Source of the DNA: Leptodactylus fallax
Taxonomy: Eukaryota; Chordata; Amphibia; Anura; Leptodactylidae
Direction: 5' to 3'
Assembly: GCA_947044405.1 (NCBI GenBank)
Contig: CAMRHE010000133.1
Span: forward strand, 3,488,501 to 3,552,500
Length of the DNA stretch: 64,000 bases
Shown piece after piece: positions 36,666-48,560 of the stretch (position 1 is its first letter; each line of letters begins with the position of its first letter). Under the pieces are notes generated by a model. That model did not search any database, was not told the DNA's origin, and saw only the letters and a list, made by a program, of their open reading frames with translations. Both the position numbers and the translations under genes were made by a program.

Positions 36666-37597
36666 CATAACAGAGACAAAAAATTCAGATAAACATAGAA
36701 TTGAATGGAATAAATTAATAGTGAATTATTCAAACAATAAAATTGTCTCGGTGGGGCAAAGTCTAACAGAAATGTTAGGGGCATTCGGCAGAAATCCATA
36801 CTTAGTTGACTACATTTTTGTTAGTACTGCCGGTTTGCCAATTAGCCCTCTTGGGGAAGGCCGTGGATGAGCCATACATGAAGTTATGGAGGCACTGAGG
36901 CGGAAAAGCCCAAAAAAGACATTAGAACGAGAAATGTAACAGTATGGCGGTTATTTTATATCTCCTCCCTGGTACATCTATGAATTTCGGGAAATGACTA
37001 TTGTGCTCGGCGACACACGACGTGTGACCTCTTTCCATCACTTTTTATGACTTTATTATACAATTTATTTACCATCCGCTATTGTCTGTTGTCATTTTTA
37101 ATTTTTCTAGGCTTCTCAAAAATTGCAAAAACATCTCTTGGGTTCTACATAGAAAACTGTATACACAGCCTGAAAAAAATGAAGCTCATTAGTCGGGTCT
37201 TCTGGTCTGTGTGTTTATATTATAAACTCAAAAATATCTCGTCTCTACGAGTCTCCGGTGCCCCACATTGCACATCGCCGAATTAATGGCTCATCAATGC
37301 TATGGCAATTAGGTACAAGCATTCAGCATAAACCGCCACGATGTAGGATGCCCTCTGGTTCACCCTTATGCTGTCATCTGGACCCATGGTTTACTGGTGA
37401 ACGCCTAGCGCACAATTACATACATTATTAATTCTTTTGGACTACGCTGGATGTAGAAATAAAATATAATGAATATCACAGTGAACGTCTAGGGCTATGT
37501 TCACAAGAGGTATAATGGGAAAGAACTGCTCAACAATTACAACAATGCACAGTGTTAATTTACACACAATGTTGAACAACTTTTTAAATATATTTCT
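36666..37597. other. Unassigned sequence between Tc1 element and satellite array 3
   Basis: Non-repetitive, AT-rich. No gene or element end recognised. Confidence 0.4.
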
Positions 37598-38629
37598 CAT
37601 ACTGATCATGCGTTACATCCTGTATTATACTCCAGAGCTGCGCTCACTATTCTGCTGGTGCAGTCACTGTGTACATACATTACATTACTTATCCTGTACT
37701 GATCCTGAGTTACATCCTGTATTATACTCCAGAGCTGCGCTCACTATTCTGCTGGTGCAGTCACTGTGTACATACATTACATTACTTATCCTGTACTGAT
37801 CCTGAGTTACATCCTGTATTATACTCCGGAGCTGCGCTCACTATTCTGCTGGTGCAGTCACTGTGTACATACATTACATTACTTATCCTGTACTGATCCT
37901 GAGTTATATCCTGTATTATACTCCAGAGCAGCACTCACTATTCTGCTGGTGCAGTCACTGTGTACATACATTACATTACTTATCCTGTACTGATCCTGAG
38001 TTACATCCTGTATTATACTCCAGAGCTGCACTCACTATTCTGCTGGTGCCGTCACTGTGTACATACATTACATTACTTATCCTGTACTGATCCTGAGTTA
38101 CATCCTGTATTATACTGCAGAGCTGCACTCACTATTCTGCTGGTGCAGTCACTGTGTACATACATTACATTACTTATCCTGTACTGATCCTGAGTTACAT
38201 CCTGTATTATACTCCAGAGCTGCGCTCACTATTCTGCTGGTGCAGTCACTGTGTACATACATTACATTACTTATCCTGTACTGATCCTGAGTTACATCCT
38301 GTATTATACTCCAGAGCTGCACTCACTATTCTGCTGGTGTAGTCACTGTGTACATACATTACATTACTTATCCCGTACTGATCCTGAGTTACATCCTGTA
38401 TTATACTCCAGAGCTGTGCTCACTATTCTGCTGGTGCAGTCACTGTGTACATACATTACATTACTTATCCTGTACTGATCCTGAGTTACATCCTGTATTA
38501 TACTCCAGAGCTGCACTCACTATTCTGCTGGTGCAGTCACTGTGTACATACATTACATTACTTATCCTGTACTGATCCTGAGTTACATCCTGTATTATAC
38601 TCCAGAGCTGTGCTCACTATTCTGCTGGT
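37598..38629. repeat. 97-bp satellite, array 3 (about 10.6 copies)
   Basis: Same unit and orientation as arrays 1 and 2. It starts with a diverged edge (actgatcatgcgttac) and stops abruptly at ctgctggtaga. Most units carry the ggtgcag form; the ggtacag form of array 1 is absent. Confidence 0.97.
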
Positions 38630-38694
38630 AGAATAGTCCTGTTCCCTGTAGCATGTGGAGTGAAGGCTTACCCAATACTCACTGACTTTAATGG

Positions 38695-38905
38695 GGTTGT
38701 TAGGATTAGAAAACATTGCTGCTTTCCTCCAACAACCACATCATATCTGCCCATAGGTTGTCCCTTGTATTGCCTCTCAGCTCCAGTAGAGTGAATAGGG
38801 CTGAGCTGCAGTACCACGTACAACCTGTGAACAGCTTTGGTGCTATTCTTGGAAGAACTCAGGCATATTTAATACAATTAACACTTTTAAGATTTCCCAA
38901 AAGAC
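38695..38905. mobile_element. Palindromic element (third copy of the tggcgct family)
   Basis: ttaggattagaaaacattgc, gctttcctccaacaacc, ggttgtcccttgtattgc, ctcagctccagtagagtgaa, then gctgagctgcagtaccac and ttggtgctattcttgg. The order and central palindrome match 26640-26825. Confidence 0.65.
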
Positions 38906-39687
38906 CCTCGACAGGAACGTGCTGGAACTGAGCAATTTCTGCTAAAATTTGCGCCCTCTCCATAAGCCATCATTAGAGCAGCAGTCGATGTATTTTCTAG
39001 TATAAGGAGACCCGCGCCTTGTGTCTGCTGCAAGCTATACTTAATTTCTTTACTGAGTGCTCAGGTTAACATAGCAGCTCATTTGGAGGCAGCACTCGGC
39101 CTCAGACATGGATCGCAGGTACGCCGCTGTTTTCTCTTTCCATTTTATAGAAAATTGAAAGATTTAATGCAGGTAACGGGGGGTACAGATTACGGGGGAC
39201 GCAGCGGGGTCCACGGGAAGAGATGCACAGAACATGTACCTAACTGGACGTTGCTGTGAGCTCGACCTGTTTGCCTTGTTATTTCAAGGTTTCTGACGCC
39301 ACACGAAATGAACAAAAGGACTCCCCGCCGAGGTGCAATCACTTCGAGGTGAAAGTAAAATGACAGTGTGTAGGAATGGCTGCCTTAAAGCTGTGACCTA
39401 TTTCCTCCTGCGGCTGCAGGCTGCAAAGATTTAACGCGTTTCAGGCGGGCGTAGCGATAGTCGGGGTAAATGTAACCACAGCACATTCCATGGGATTAAC
39501 ATTTCCTTCCATCATCCTGTTTAATGACTATTGTTTTTTTTATTTTATTTTGATTTATTTTTTAAAATTTTTTAACTTTTTTTTTTTTTTTGAGGGGGGG
39601 AAATATACAGTGTAATGTTTTTTAATAGAAAACACGATACAGTGCTGAATATATGTGATGGATATCGCCAGTGACCGAAAGACTTGG
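38906..39687. other. Unassigned; T-rich run at 39530-39595
   Basis: 38935-39520 is non-repetitive with mixed composition. 39533-39592 is nearly all T with a few A. No coding signal. Confidence 0.4.
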
Positions 39688-39890
39688 GCTCTGTTCACAC
39701 TGCTGGATGATTTTTGTTATAATGGAAACCATGCGGTCAGTGCCAGAAAGGGCCATAGCTATACGGGATGCAGTAGTAGTAGTCGCCACCAGCCCTTGGA
39801 CCCTGAATGGACCGAAAGGTCCCAATACCAAATCTCACCATATGCTGCAATAAAAAGCGACAGCACAACTGACCCACACTGCAGATTTTT
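39688..39890. mobile_element. Fragment of the gttcacac-type repeat
   Basis: Starts gggctctgttcacactgc, and the body is self-complementary in parts. It is related in style to 14969-15213 and 52785-53145. Exact ends are uncertain. Confidence 0.35.
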
Positions 39891-40270
39891 ATTATTTTTT
39901 TTTAATGATCATCCTCAGGATATATGATCGATATGGGCCCGGCACCCGGACTGATCATCCGGTGCTCAGCCGTTTCCAGCACCCATCCAATACACAATAT
40001 GGAGCAGGATGCAGAAAGCTCCATCTGTAGTATAGTGGCCGGGTGCCAGTACTGCAGCTCAGCTACCACTGATTTCAATGGGAGCTGAGCTGCGGTGAAG
40101 GCGCAGGTCCGCTAAACAATGGATGGAGCTTTCTGCTTCCGGCCCCGTATTATATACTGGACGGGTTCCGGGAGTGGCAGGGGTCGGGTATCAGCCCCCT
40201 ATCGATCATATATTTAGGGTCTATCCTGAGGATAGTCTATAAAAAAAAAAAATAAGCCCGGATAACCCCT
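39891..40270. mobile_element. Palindromic element ending at TTAA (about 380 bp)
   Basis: The left part has gatcatcctcaggatatatg and gggcccggcacccgg; the right part has ccctatcgatcatatattta, atcctgaggatagtctat and ataacccctttaa. The halves are inverse. The centre has cagctcagctaccactgat and gggagctgagctg, a hairpin. The right TTAA is at 40271-40274; the left end abuts a T-run. Confidence 0.7.
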
Positions 40271-40274
40271 TTAA

Positions 40275-41102
40275 TGCAACACAAAGGTTACAAGCAGAGG
40301 AAGAGCCATTGTGATTCCAACGGGAATAAACCCATAGCTGAATTTCCATCATGGAATTTAAGCAGCAGACTCATGCCGTGTGGACATACCCCAAGGCCCC
40401 ATGGGCTGGAAAATCTGGTCTGTACATTATCCAGAGATCCATTCCAGAGATTGTGATTCCTTGTATCCCAGTGATTTATGATACTTGGAGTCCCTGTTTG
40501 CCGGCAGCCTTACTGTCCTGTACTCCATACAGCATGGACAGTAGAGCCATAATCCACTGCCACTGGTAGCAGCTTACTCCACTCGCTCCATACAGAGTAC
40601 GTGCATGCTCGGCTGAGTTGAGCATTCATGTGGATGTGGGGAGTCACAAAGAATAACTGATGAACATGTATTTAGCCAATGGCTAGTCAAGGCATATGGC
40701 CACTTTTAGCTCTCATCAAAAGAGTAACCTACTGTCTACGTGAAAGGACCAAAGATTACCAATAGGATCATCTAAATACCAAAGTCAACAATGTAACCAA
40801 ACCACAATAACTAGATGCAACCTCAACAAGAAGCACGCCCAACCAATATACAGTCATGGTCTACTATGGTCTAATAAAACGTTAACTCCTACACTACAAA
40901 AATATTCTGCCACATTATCTAGCATTGCATGAATCTGGTCCAATGTCATGAGCGTCCATACAAAGTATCAACAAAGTGTGAACGTGCAATCTAAAAATAA
41001 GTATATAATATCTCAGAATCATCATATTTTTTAAATCAGGAAAACCCATGAATCGATGACCACTGAACAAACACAAAAAAAAGAAACTTTTTGAAATTTT
41101 AC
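40275..41102. other. Intron 3' of the cadherin exon
   Basis: Begins, in the gene's direction, with the donor gtaaaatttc at 41102. Otherwise unassigned sequence without recognised repeats. Confidence 0.6.
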
Positions 41103-41417
41103 CTGTTTTGGCATTGATGGCAAAGAAGTTCTGAGGGTTCCCACTTGTGATCTTGTAGGTCAACTTATCGCTGGTGTTTGAATCGGGGTCTACAGCCTGG
41201 ACCTGGAGCACGGACACGTCTTTAGGGGAATTCTCCATGATGGTAGGATAGTATATGGGTTGTGAAGTCAGAGGAGCGTTATCATTGACATCTTCCACTT
41301 CAATGTAAACCTCAATGGTGGAGAAGAGAGGGACAACCCCTCGGTCAGTGGCATAGATTGTGAGCCAGTATGAGTTGGTGGTTTCTTTATCGAGGACATC
41401 TGCCGTGTAGATGACTC
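41103..41417 (-). CDS. fat3: FAT-type atypical cadherin exon (FAT3-like)
   Basis: A single internal exon of 315 bp, phase 1 at both ends (104 whole codons plus a split Gly at each side). The minus-strand acceptor is tattcttctcttgcag and the donor is CAG followed by gtaaaa. The peptide spans the end of one cadherin repeat and the start of the next: LDKE (residues 8-11), ATDRG (22-26), the calcium-binding linker DVNDNAP (42-48), MENSP (60-64) and DPD (76-78), ending [13 protein letters not shown] cadherins are giant single-pass cell-surface proteins with about 34 cadherin repeats, acting in cell adhesion, planar polarity and neural wiring. The symbol is chosen from remembered similarity to FAT3 ([25 protein letters not shown]); FAT1 or FAT2 cannot be excluded without alignment. 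No other exon is visible, so the introns are at least 22 kb upstream and 41 kb downstream. Confidence 0.93.
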
Positions 41418-41689
41418 CTGCAAGAGAAGAATACAAAAATATGGTTGGGTTAGTGTACGATAAGTAAAAAAATCATTATCTGTCTATGATCTCAGAGGGT
41501 CCAAGGATGAGTCAAGGACCAGTCATGGTTCACATTCTTAGCCAAAGTTACTCTACCAAAGGAGCTAATGGATGACTTACAGAAGCCTCACGTACCAATT
41601 GACTACAATTATTAAAGGGTGGTGGCACACGCAACATCCCGAATGGTGTCAGGACCCAGGGCAGTAGTGTCCATAGCTCTACAAGAACC
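41418..41689. other. Intron 5' of the cadherin exon
   Basis: Contains the acceptor and polypyrimidine tract at 41418-41440 (minus strand). No other feature. Confidence 0.6.
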
Positions 41690-42360
41690 AAGAGTGAGGA
41701 GGGTAAATATATGGTCTGGTCTGGAGTCTATTATAATAGGGGGTCTGTGCTCAGAATATATTTAGGGGATCTGGTCAAGAGTCTGGTCTGGGGTCTGACA
41801 AGATAGAGGGGATTTGACTTGGGGTCTGATATTAATAAAGAAGAGTCTGAATATATTTAAGGGGCCAAGTCTGGGGACTGAAATAATTTAGGGGTCTTAT
41901 ATTAATATAGAGAGTCTGACTATATTAAGGGAGTCTAGTCTGGGGTTTAAAATAATTTTTGGGTCTGATACTAATATAGAGAGTCTGAATATATTTGGTG
42001 ATCTGATCTGGGGTGTATGATTTAGTTAGAGTCTGATATTATTGTAGGGGTCTGAATACATTTAGGGGGGGTCTTGTCAGGGTTCTGATATTAATATATG
42101 AATATGATTGAGGATTTCGTTTTAATACTGGGGGTCTAAATATATTTAGCCATGCCCTTTTATATAAGCCATGATGAATATATTTGAGGATCTGCTCTAG
42201 GGTCTGAAATTAATTTAGGAGTCTAGTTTTTGGGTCTGATATTATTATGGGGGACTGAATGCCTTTAGAGGGTCTTTCTGGGTTTTGATATTAATATATG
42301 TATGTGTTTGGAGGTCTGATTTTAATTCTGGGGGTCTAAATTTATTTATGTACCTTTTCT
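41690..42360. repeat. Degenerate tandem repeat rich in ggggtctgatatta
   Basis: Phrases gggtctgatattaatata, gagtctgaatatattta and ggatctggtctggggtct recur many times at irregular 25-60 bp spacing. Old and diverged minisatellite. Confidence 0.8.
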
Positions 42361-42450
42361 CAGCTATGTGTTTGCTATTTTACAGTTATTCCTTGCAGAA
42401 ACCAGTGTGTTTGCTATTTTACAGTTGCTCCTTGCAAAAACCAGTAGTAG
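42361..42450. repeat. Short tandem duplication (about 39 bp, two copies)
   Basis: tgtgtttgctattttacagt then tccttgca and aaaccagt is repeated once, at about 42366 and 42406. Confidence 0.8.
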
Positions 42451-43769
42451 TAATAATGGATGGGGAGAAATGGAAAATGTGCTGCAGCCATAATGGGGTT
42501 ATTAGCAGAAGAAAAACTGATAGGACTCCATATATGAAGACTTATACAGTCATAGAACAGACTGCCCACCAAGACCCTGCACATATTTTAACTTTTGATG
42601 AAAACTCAGGTACCCTTTAAGTATCATCCTGTGAAGGGCTCTTGCCGTTTGGCATCTTTGTGGTTAGACCCCACTCATCAAAAGTGAAAAATAAGCTGTC
42701 AAGGGGTAACCCCATAACAAGCCACTTCCTTAGAGCATAGTTATAAAGGATCTAATGGCTTCCCTCCTATAGACCTAATTCACATTGTACAAATATTCCC
42801 ATGTGGGTATTCAGGGATGGTAGTTCCTCGGTTCCCTGTATCAGATAATATAATGGCTACGGTATTTTATTCCTCCATACCGTATTATTTCCAAGTGGTG
42901 AAAACATTTTATATAGAGCTCTCCAATGCTATAATAAGAGACTTTTGGCCGCGGTGGCTGCTTCAGAACTGATGTATTAGACTCTACATATACAGGAAGC
43001 AGCCGGCAGAAAATCCTGACAAGCTCATGACCTACACTTGCTATACTCTCTAATGGGAATTCGAAGCTTCCAGATGCCTCTATAATCCAGAGAGTCTCCA
43101 GCCCAGATATATATTAGAAAGCAGAGAGAAACCATAGAAGTAGACACAACTCAGGAACGTGTTCGGCTAATATCCCGGTGTCTGTGGGAAAGGGAAGGGA
43201 TTATGGGTAATGCTCTGGTCTGGTAACCTAAGCTCACTACATGAATGTTTCAGCTGTCACACGCTATCCCTGACCAATAACACGGTGACGTGCGTGACGG
43301 CTATCCACACTTAATCACTTCCACACTTGCACAAACAGGATCTGCTCCATAGATCTGCTCCATAGACTCTCAATGACAAGGACATTTACTGTGCATTATA
43401 TGAGCTGCAGAGCTCCGCAGTATAAAGGAATTGCTTATTTTGGTTCTCCTTCCAAGGTATCCGATGGCCAAAGAGGGACACATTATTTTATATTACGCCG
43501 CACTTCTTGTCCTGTGTGTTCACGGAGTCACACGTGTCCATATATCAAATGCTAACAGTAATGAAACGCTGTAAAAATGCTGCTTATATTATACACACAA
43601 TATCAGTATTACATGTGGTAAATCACCCCCTCCTCCTCCTCCTCCTCCCACTACACAGAGACGTACAACAAGCAAGGGAATGACAAGTAGCCCAGAGGAA
43701 AACTGTAATACCGCACTATACAGAATATAAAAAGCTTGTGATTACTGTATATTAGTCTCTTATATACAC
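42451..43769. other. Unassigned intronic sequence
   Basis: No element ends recognised. A short (cct)n tract lies at 43630-43648. Confidence 0.4.
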
Positions 43770-44700
43770 AGGGACAATACACACAGTGATGTCACAGTAC
43801 AGTGATAATACACACAGTGATGTCACAGTACAGGGATAATACACACACGGATGTCACAGTACAGGGATAATACACACACACACTACACAACAAACACACA
43901 CAGGGATAATATACACACTGATGTCACAGTACAGGGATAATACACACAGTGATGTCACAGTACAGGGATAATACACACAGTGATGTCACAGTACAGGGAT
44001 AATACACACAGTGATGTCACAGTACAGGGATAATACACACAGTGATGTCACAGTACGGGGATAATAACCAGTGATGTCACAGTACAGAGATAATACACAC
44101 AGTGATGTCACAGTACAGGGATAATACACACAGTGATGTCACAGTACAGGGATAATACACACAGTGATGTCACAGTACAGAGATAATACACACAGTGATG
44201 TCACAGTACAGAGATAATACACACAGTGATGTCACAGTACAGGGATAATACACACACGGATGTCACAGTACAGGGATAACATACACACAGCGATGTCACG
44301 GTACAGGGATAATACACACAGTGATGTCACAGTACAGAGATAATACACACAGTGATGTCACAGTACAGAGATAATACACACAGTGATGTCACAGTACAGG
44401 GATAATACACACAAAAAGTGATGTCACAGTACAAATAGACACAGTGTGTCATAGTACAGATATAATACACACAGTGATGTCATAGTACAGTGATAATACA
44501 CACAGTGATGTCACAGTACAGGGATAATATACACAGTGATGTCACAGTACAGGGATAATACACACAGTGATGTTACAGTACAGGGATAATACACACAGTG
44601 ATGTCACAGTACAGGGATAATACCAGGAAAAAAAAAATACACACAGTGATGTCACAGTACAGGGATAATACACACAGTGATGTCACAGTAGTGGGATTAT
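43770..44700. repeat. 31-bp minisatellite (about 28 copies)
   Basis: Units follow gtgatgtcacagtacaggga then taatacacaca. Variants are few: cagagata, cggatgtc and one longer interruption at 44625-44638 with an A-run. Each unit carries the near-palindrome tgatgtca. Confidence 0.96.
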
Positions 44701-45199
44701 ATACATGGTGAAACAACAGAACAGGGATGATGTTCCTACATCTTGGGGCCTACATTCTCAATAATACCAAACATAGTAGTAGTATAACATTAACACCCCA
44801 CTTTGGAGCTTTTACTTCCCCAGTAGGATGTCTACAGCAATAAAGTAAAATAATCATTGTGCTTGTAATTTCTTCTTATCTGCTATTATCTTGATAGTTT
44901 TGGACCACCCTGAGTGTTATCAGTATCAGAGGGGAGACTACGCAGATCTTTATCTATAACACATATCTGCATCGTGTTAGTCCATGGCAATATACAAAGC
45001 TCTGCTACATAGGGGTGATGCATATCTCTGAAAGACAAGGTTGTAAAATTCCTATTGAACCCATATACATTTCCATAGGAATGACTGCTAAGGATCAACT
45101 TTACTACCTGACAACACAGGTCTGGTGAAAGTGATTTCAATGAATGACATGAATGAGAACAGACTGGCTACAATGTCAGTAACGTCACAGTCGGCCTCT
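44701..45199. other. Unassigned intronic sequence
   Basis: No feature recognised. Confidence 0.4.
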
Positions 45200-45400
45200 T
45201 CACTGAATACCAAACACAGCGCCATACATTGTGTAGTGGCTGTGCCTGGTATTGCACCTCTCCATTCACTTGACTGGAACTGAACTGCGGAAGGACCTTG
45301 TGATCATGTGACATCAGTCACTATGAAGAAGCTGCATACTGATGACCTATCCTATGGATAAGTCTGAGGTGCCTTAAAGTGTTTTGACATATCGATTTTG
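45200..45400. mobile_element. Eroded palindromic repeat fragment
   Basis: Blocks caaacacagcgccatacatt, gtagtggctgtgcctggtat, tgatgacctatcctatggat and cttaaagtg are those of the family also at 27230 and 50455. Confidence 0.6.
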
Positions 45401-46309
45401 TCTAATTTTTAGCCACCATAAAAATCAGCTTTTTACATCAAAAATTTCAACCACACAAACTGTAAATCTCCGGCGAGCCCAACAAAAATGTAAAAATCAG
45501 CCACAATAAAATGATTTGATGTTTCCTTATGTGGAAATTGAGATCCAAGATCAGAGGAGAAGATTGATGGGAGTGTGAACGTCGTAATTAGTATCCTTAA
45601 GTCCCGGATCCGCGGTTTAACAGCACAGAACATTATACTTAACCTTGAATTTTTTTTTCCTTCTGACATTTTCTAAATGTTCCCATTTTGATAAGCGCAC
45701 AATAAGGGTGAAATGTCGCCCAATCTTCTCCAGCAGAAAAGGAATCTTGAAAAATGTTCCTTACTGTGAAAATGATCCAATTTCTTGATGGTCTCCTTTG
45801 AAAATTGCTCGACAATTGATGTACATCTAACCTCCGAGCAAATTGTCGGAAATTTTAACATCATTCATCATCTCCACTTAACACATGAAAAGAGAGCTCA
45901 AAACTTGTGATTTTTAAATTTGGGTCAATGTGGCTGAGCGTACAGAAAGCTCATTGGCAGTCATGTGTAGACGTGTACGCGGCAATGACATGGGGGGGTG
46001 ATAATTAGCTACTATATATACTGTATAAGTTATCCCAATTCTATTGTATTCTACAAAAAGTCCATATTAGAGAAGCAATAGTCATCCCAATTACCCCAGG
46101 GGCGCACTATCAATGTTGAGAACAGCAGGGGGCAGCAGTTTAGGACAGATACAATCCCATCTTCAATCAGGGGCATTTCACTTTTTGCCTCAGGCAGCAG
46201 AATACAGCTTGATACACTCCTGCAATAGTTTCAGGCATATGACTATGTTGTACGTGTCTGAAATATGGCCTTCATAATCTATGTGAGCATTTTTCTACAG
46301 AATATGCAA
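45401..46309. other. Unassigned intronic sequence
   Basis: Unassigned. A G-run follows acatg at about 45989. Confidence 0.4.
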
Positions 46310-46677
46310 TAAATATCCAAGTGATGTGGATCCCACCAACTCTCGAAAGTGGAGGTTAACCGACCCAGTCTGCACATGCGCTGTTCTCTCCATTCACTCC
46401 ATTCCATCCATTCCAACAGAGCTCCTATAATGGCCAAGCCAGAGAGAGCCTCAGAATAGGAGTCAAAAGTCCTGCTGGTTTGTATAGGACTGACCTTGCA
46501 CTACTGCCATTGGCCACTACAGAGTGTACAGGCTATGCTAGTTTTGGTACATTGAGGGTACTAAAGCAGCTGATCGGTGGGGATATTGGAAGTTCAACCT
46601 CCACTGGCCTAATACTGATGGCCTATCCTAAGCATAAGTCATTAATACTATACTCCTGAGTTATCCCTTTAACCTAC
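46310..46677. mobile_element. Palindromic repeat copy (about 365 bp)
   Basis: Left blocks gtgatgtggatcccaccaac and tgcacatgcgctgttctctc; right blocks agctgatcggtggggatat, actgatggcctatcctaag and gagttatccctttaa. The right end contains TTAA; the left end is eroded. Confidence 0.6.
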
Positions 46678-46821
46678 CTGTATGTTTTTGAAAAATGGGA
46701 CGAAACCCACCCAAATTGAACACACAACGCCCATGCCGATGTTGCCCTCGGCCATATTGAAACCCAAGAACCCCAGTGTCGCAAGACAGTAGCACTAACC
46801 TTTCAACCACCATTCTGCCCC
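46678..46821 (-). mobile_element. tRNA-derived SINE fragment
   Basis: Read on the minus strand it starts gggcagaatggtggttgaaa, followed by ggttagtgctactgtcttg and ggggttcttgggtttcaat. This resembles the tRNA-like head of a vertebrate SINE, with a decayed A box and B box. Downstream, ggtgggtttcgtcccat matches the body I remember for this family. The 3' tail is missing. Not a functional tRNA gene. Confidence 0.6.
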
Positions 46822-48189
46822 ATCCATAGCAGATACCTCATGGTCTTCCTCTATAGTACATATGTACAAGACAAATCCTTAAAACTGGATTTATAAATTG
46901 CAGAATTTAGAAAAAATTTTGGTTGGAGAATCCGCACACATATTCCCCTGCAAACTATAGACAAACAAACCTCATTCAATTACAGTGTAGAAAAGCAGCA
47001 TGTCCTATGGGTTGCAAAAATTTATTTTCGGTAAGGAGTCAAGTCCGCACAAAAATCGGCTACAAAATCTGTGTGTTAAATTTCTTTCTACAAGTTGTTA
47101 CACTTACTTGACAAGTTGCAATAACAATTTCTTGTAAAGAGTGAGATGATTGTGGAGCGATTGTTCAACTCTGAACTACCTTTCGACAAGCCAAAAATTT
47201 TCAAAAATATTAACAATATTTGCAAAAATTGGAACATCCCTTTATACTCGCACCCTAAATAGACGGTAAAAGTTAGTTATAGAAAAGGACTTTTTATGAT
47301 ATCTAAAAATTTCAGACAAGTGTACATGGATCTGCCGGGGGGCAAAATATTTTTTAATTCTTCATAGACAGAGAAGGAATTCTCTGCTGGTTGTCTCAGG
47401 ACTCAGGTAGGAAGCCAATTGGAAACATTTAAGACACAAATACCGTGTTCCCGTCCAGCCAAATTAGACGTTAAATGTCAGTTTTTTCTTCAGTGTTTTA
47501 TTTTAATGAAACAAAATAATCCAGACTGCAGGAGCGAGAGTTTAACACAAGATCCTGCTGAGAAGCAATATTGAGCCATCATGCTCGGCAAATACTCGGA
47601 GAAAGAGCAGGAGGATAGCCTAAGTGCCGAGCTAAGATTCTAATTGTGGAGAGCATTTTCATTTATGGTATTTAAAGACTCAACCATGTCGGACCTACAA
47701 GGATGCGTGACCCGTATGAAGGTGAGAGGGGCGTAGGACTTCTTTACCTTCATGCATTATTGACATTCTTGAGCAACGAAAATAAGATTTGTTGATCGTC
47801 AGCTTGTAGAAAGCGATTATGGGGAAGACAAATATTCCAAAAACAAGGCACACACAAGTCAGGTTGGTTCTTGTATAACACTTTATTGTAGCGTAGAGTG
47901 GACTCATGGGAGTTTTTGTTCATGCTGAGAAATATGGAGGTGGAGAAACAACAGGAACTCCGAAGGTTTTTGTCTGGAGAAGTAGACAGCTTCTAGGCTT
48001 AGTCGATAATGTGCACACATGCTGATTTATTTTCTAGCTGATATATAGTTAATGTTTTTGGGAACGTGTTCAGCCCAACATGCAGGAGATATGTGCAAAC
48101 CAAAGGATAACGATAGAGGATATCCTGATAACAAAAGGTAGCTGAACACATTAGATGAATTTTGGCCAAACCAGGTGATTTCTGAAAGA
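46822..48189. other. Unassigned intronic sequence
   Basis: AT-rich. No repeats or coding segments recognised. Confidence 0.4.
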
Positions 48190-48560
48190 TCTGTTACATA
48201 GCTACATAGTAGATGAGGTTGGATGAAGACACAGGTCCATCAAGTCCAACCTATAACCCTACAGTGTTGATCCAAAGGAAGTGAATAAAAAACCCATGAG
48301 GCTTATGCCAATTGCCCCATGTTAGGGGAAAAAATTCCTTCCCGACTCCAATCTGGCAAACGTCATAAAACCCTGAATCAACTTTTCCTTAACAAAATCT
48401 AGAACCCATAACCCGTTGGGAGTGTTCCCATGTCTATGGCCTATCACCTGGCCAACAAGTACCCTGCTTTGCACTAATGAGGGGCAATAACCCTGACACA
48501 TCTCTATGCGGATGGGTTTCTCCTCCTTTTGGAGGAGATATTCTGGTTTCCAGGTCATGT
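48190..48560. mobile_element. Dispersed repeat (ttacatagctacatagtaga family)
   Basis: Contains gttacatagctacatagtag, tccatcaagtccaaccta, tgccaattgccccatgttag and aaattccttcccgactccaa. I recognise this as a repeat common in frog genomes, possibly the 3' part of a CR1-type LINE. No reverse transcriptase motif is visible in the minus-strand frame 48322-48558. Confidence 0.6.
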
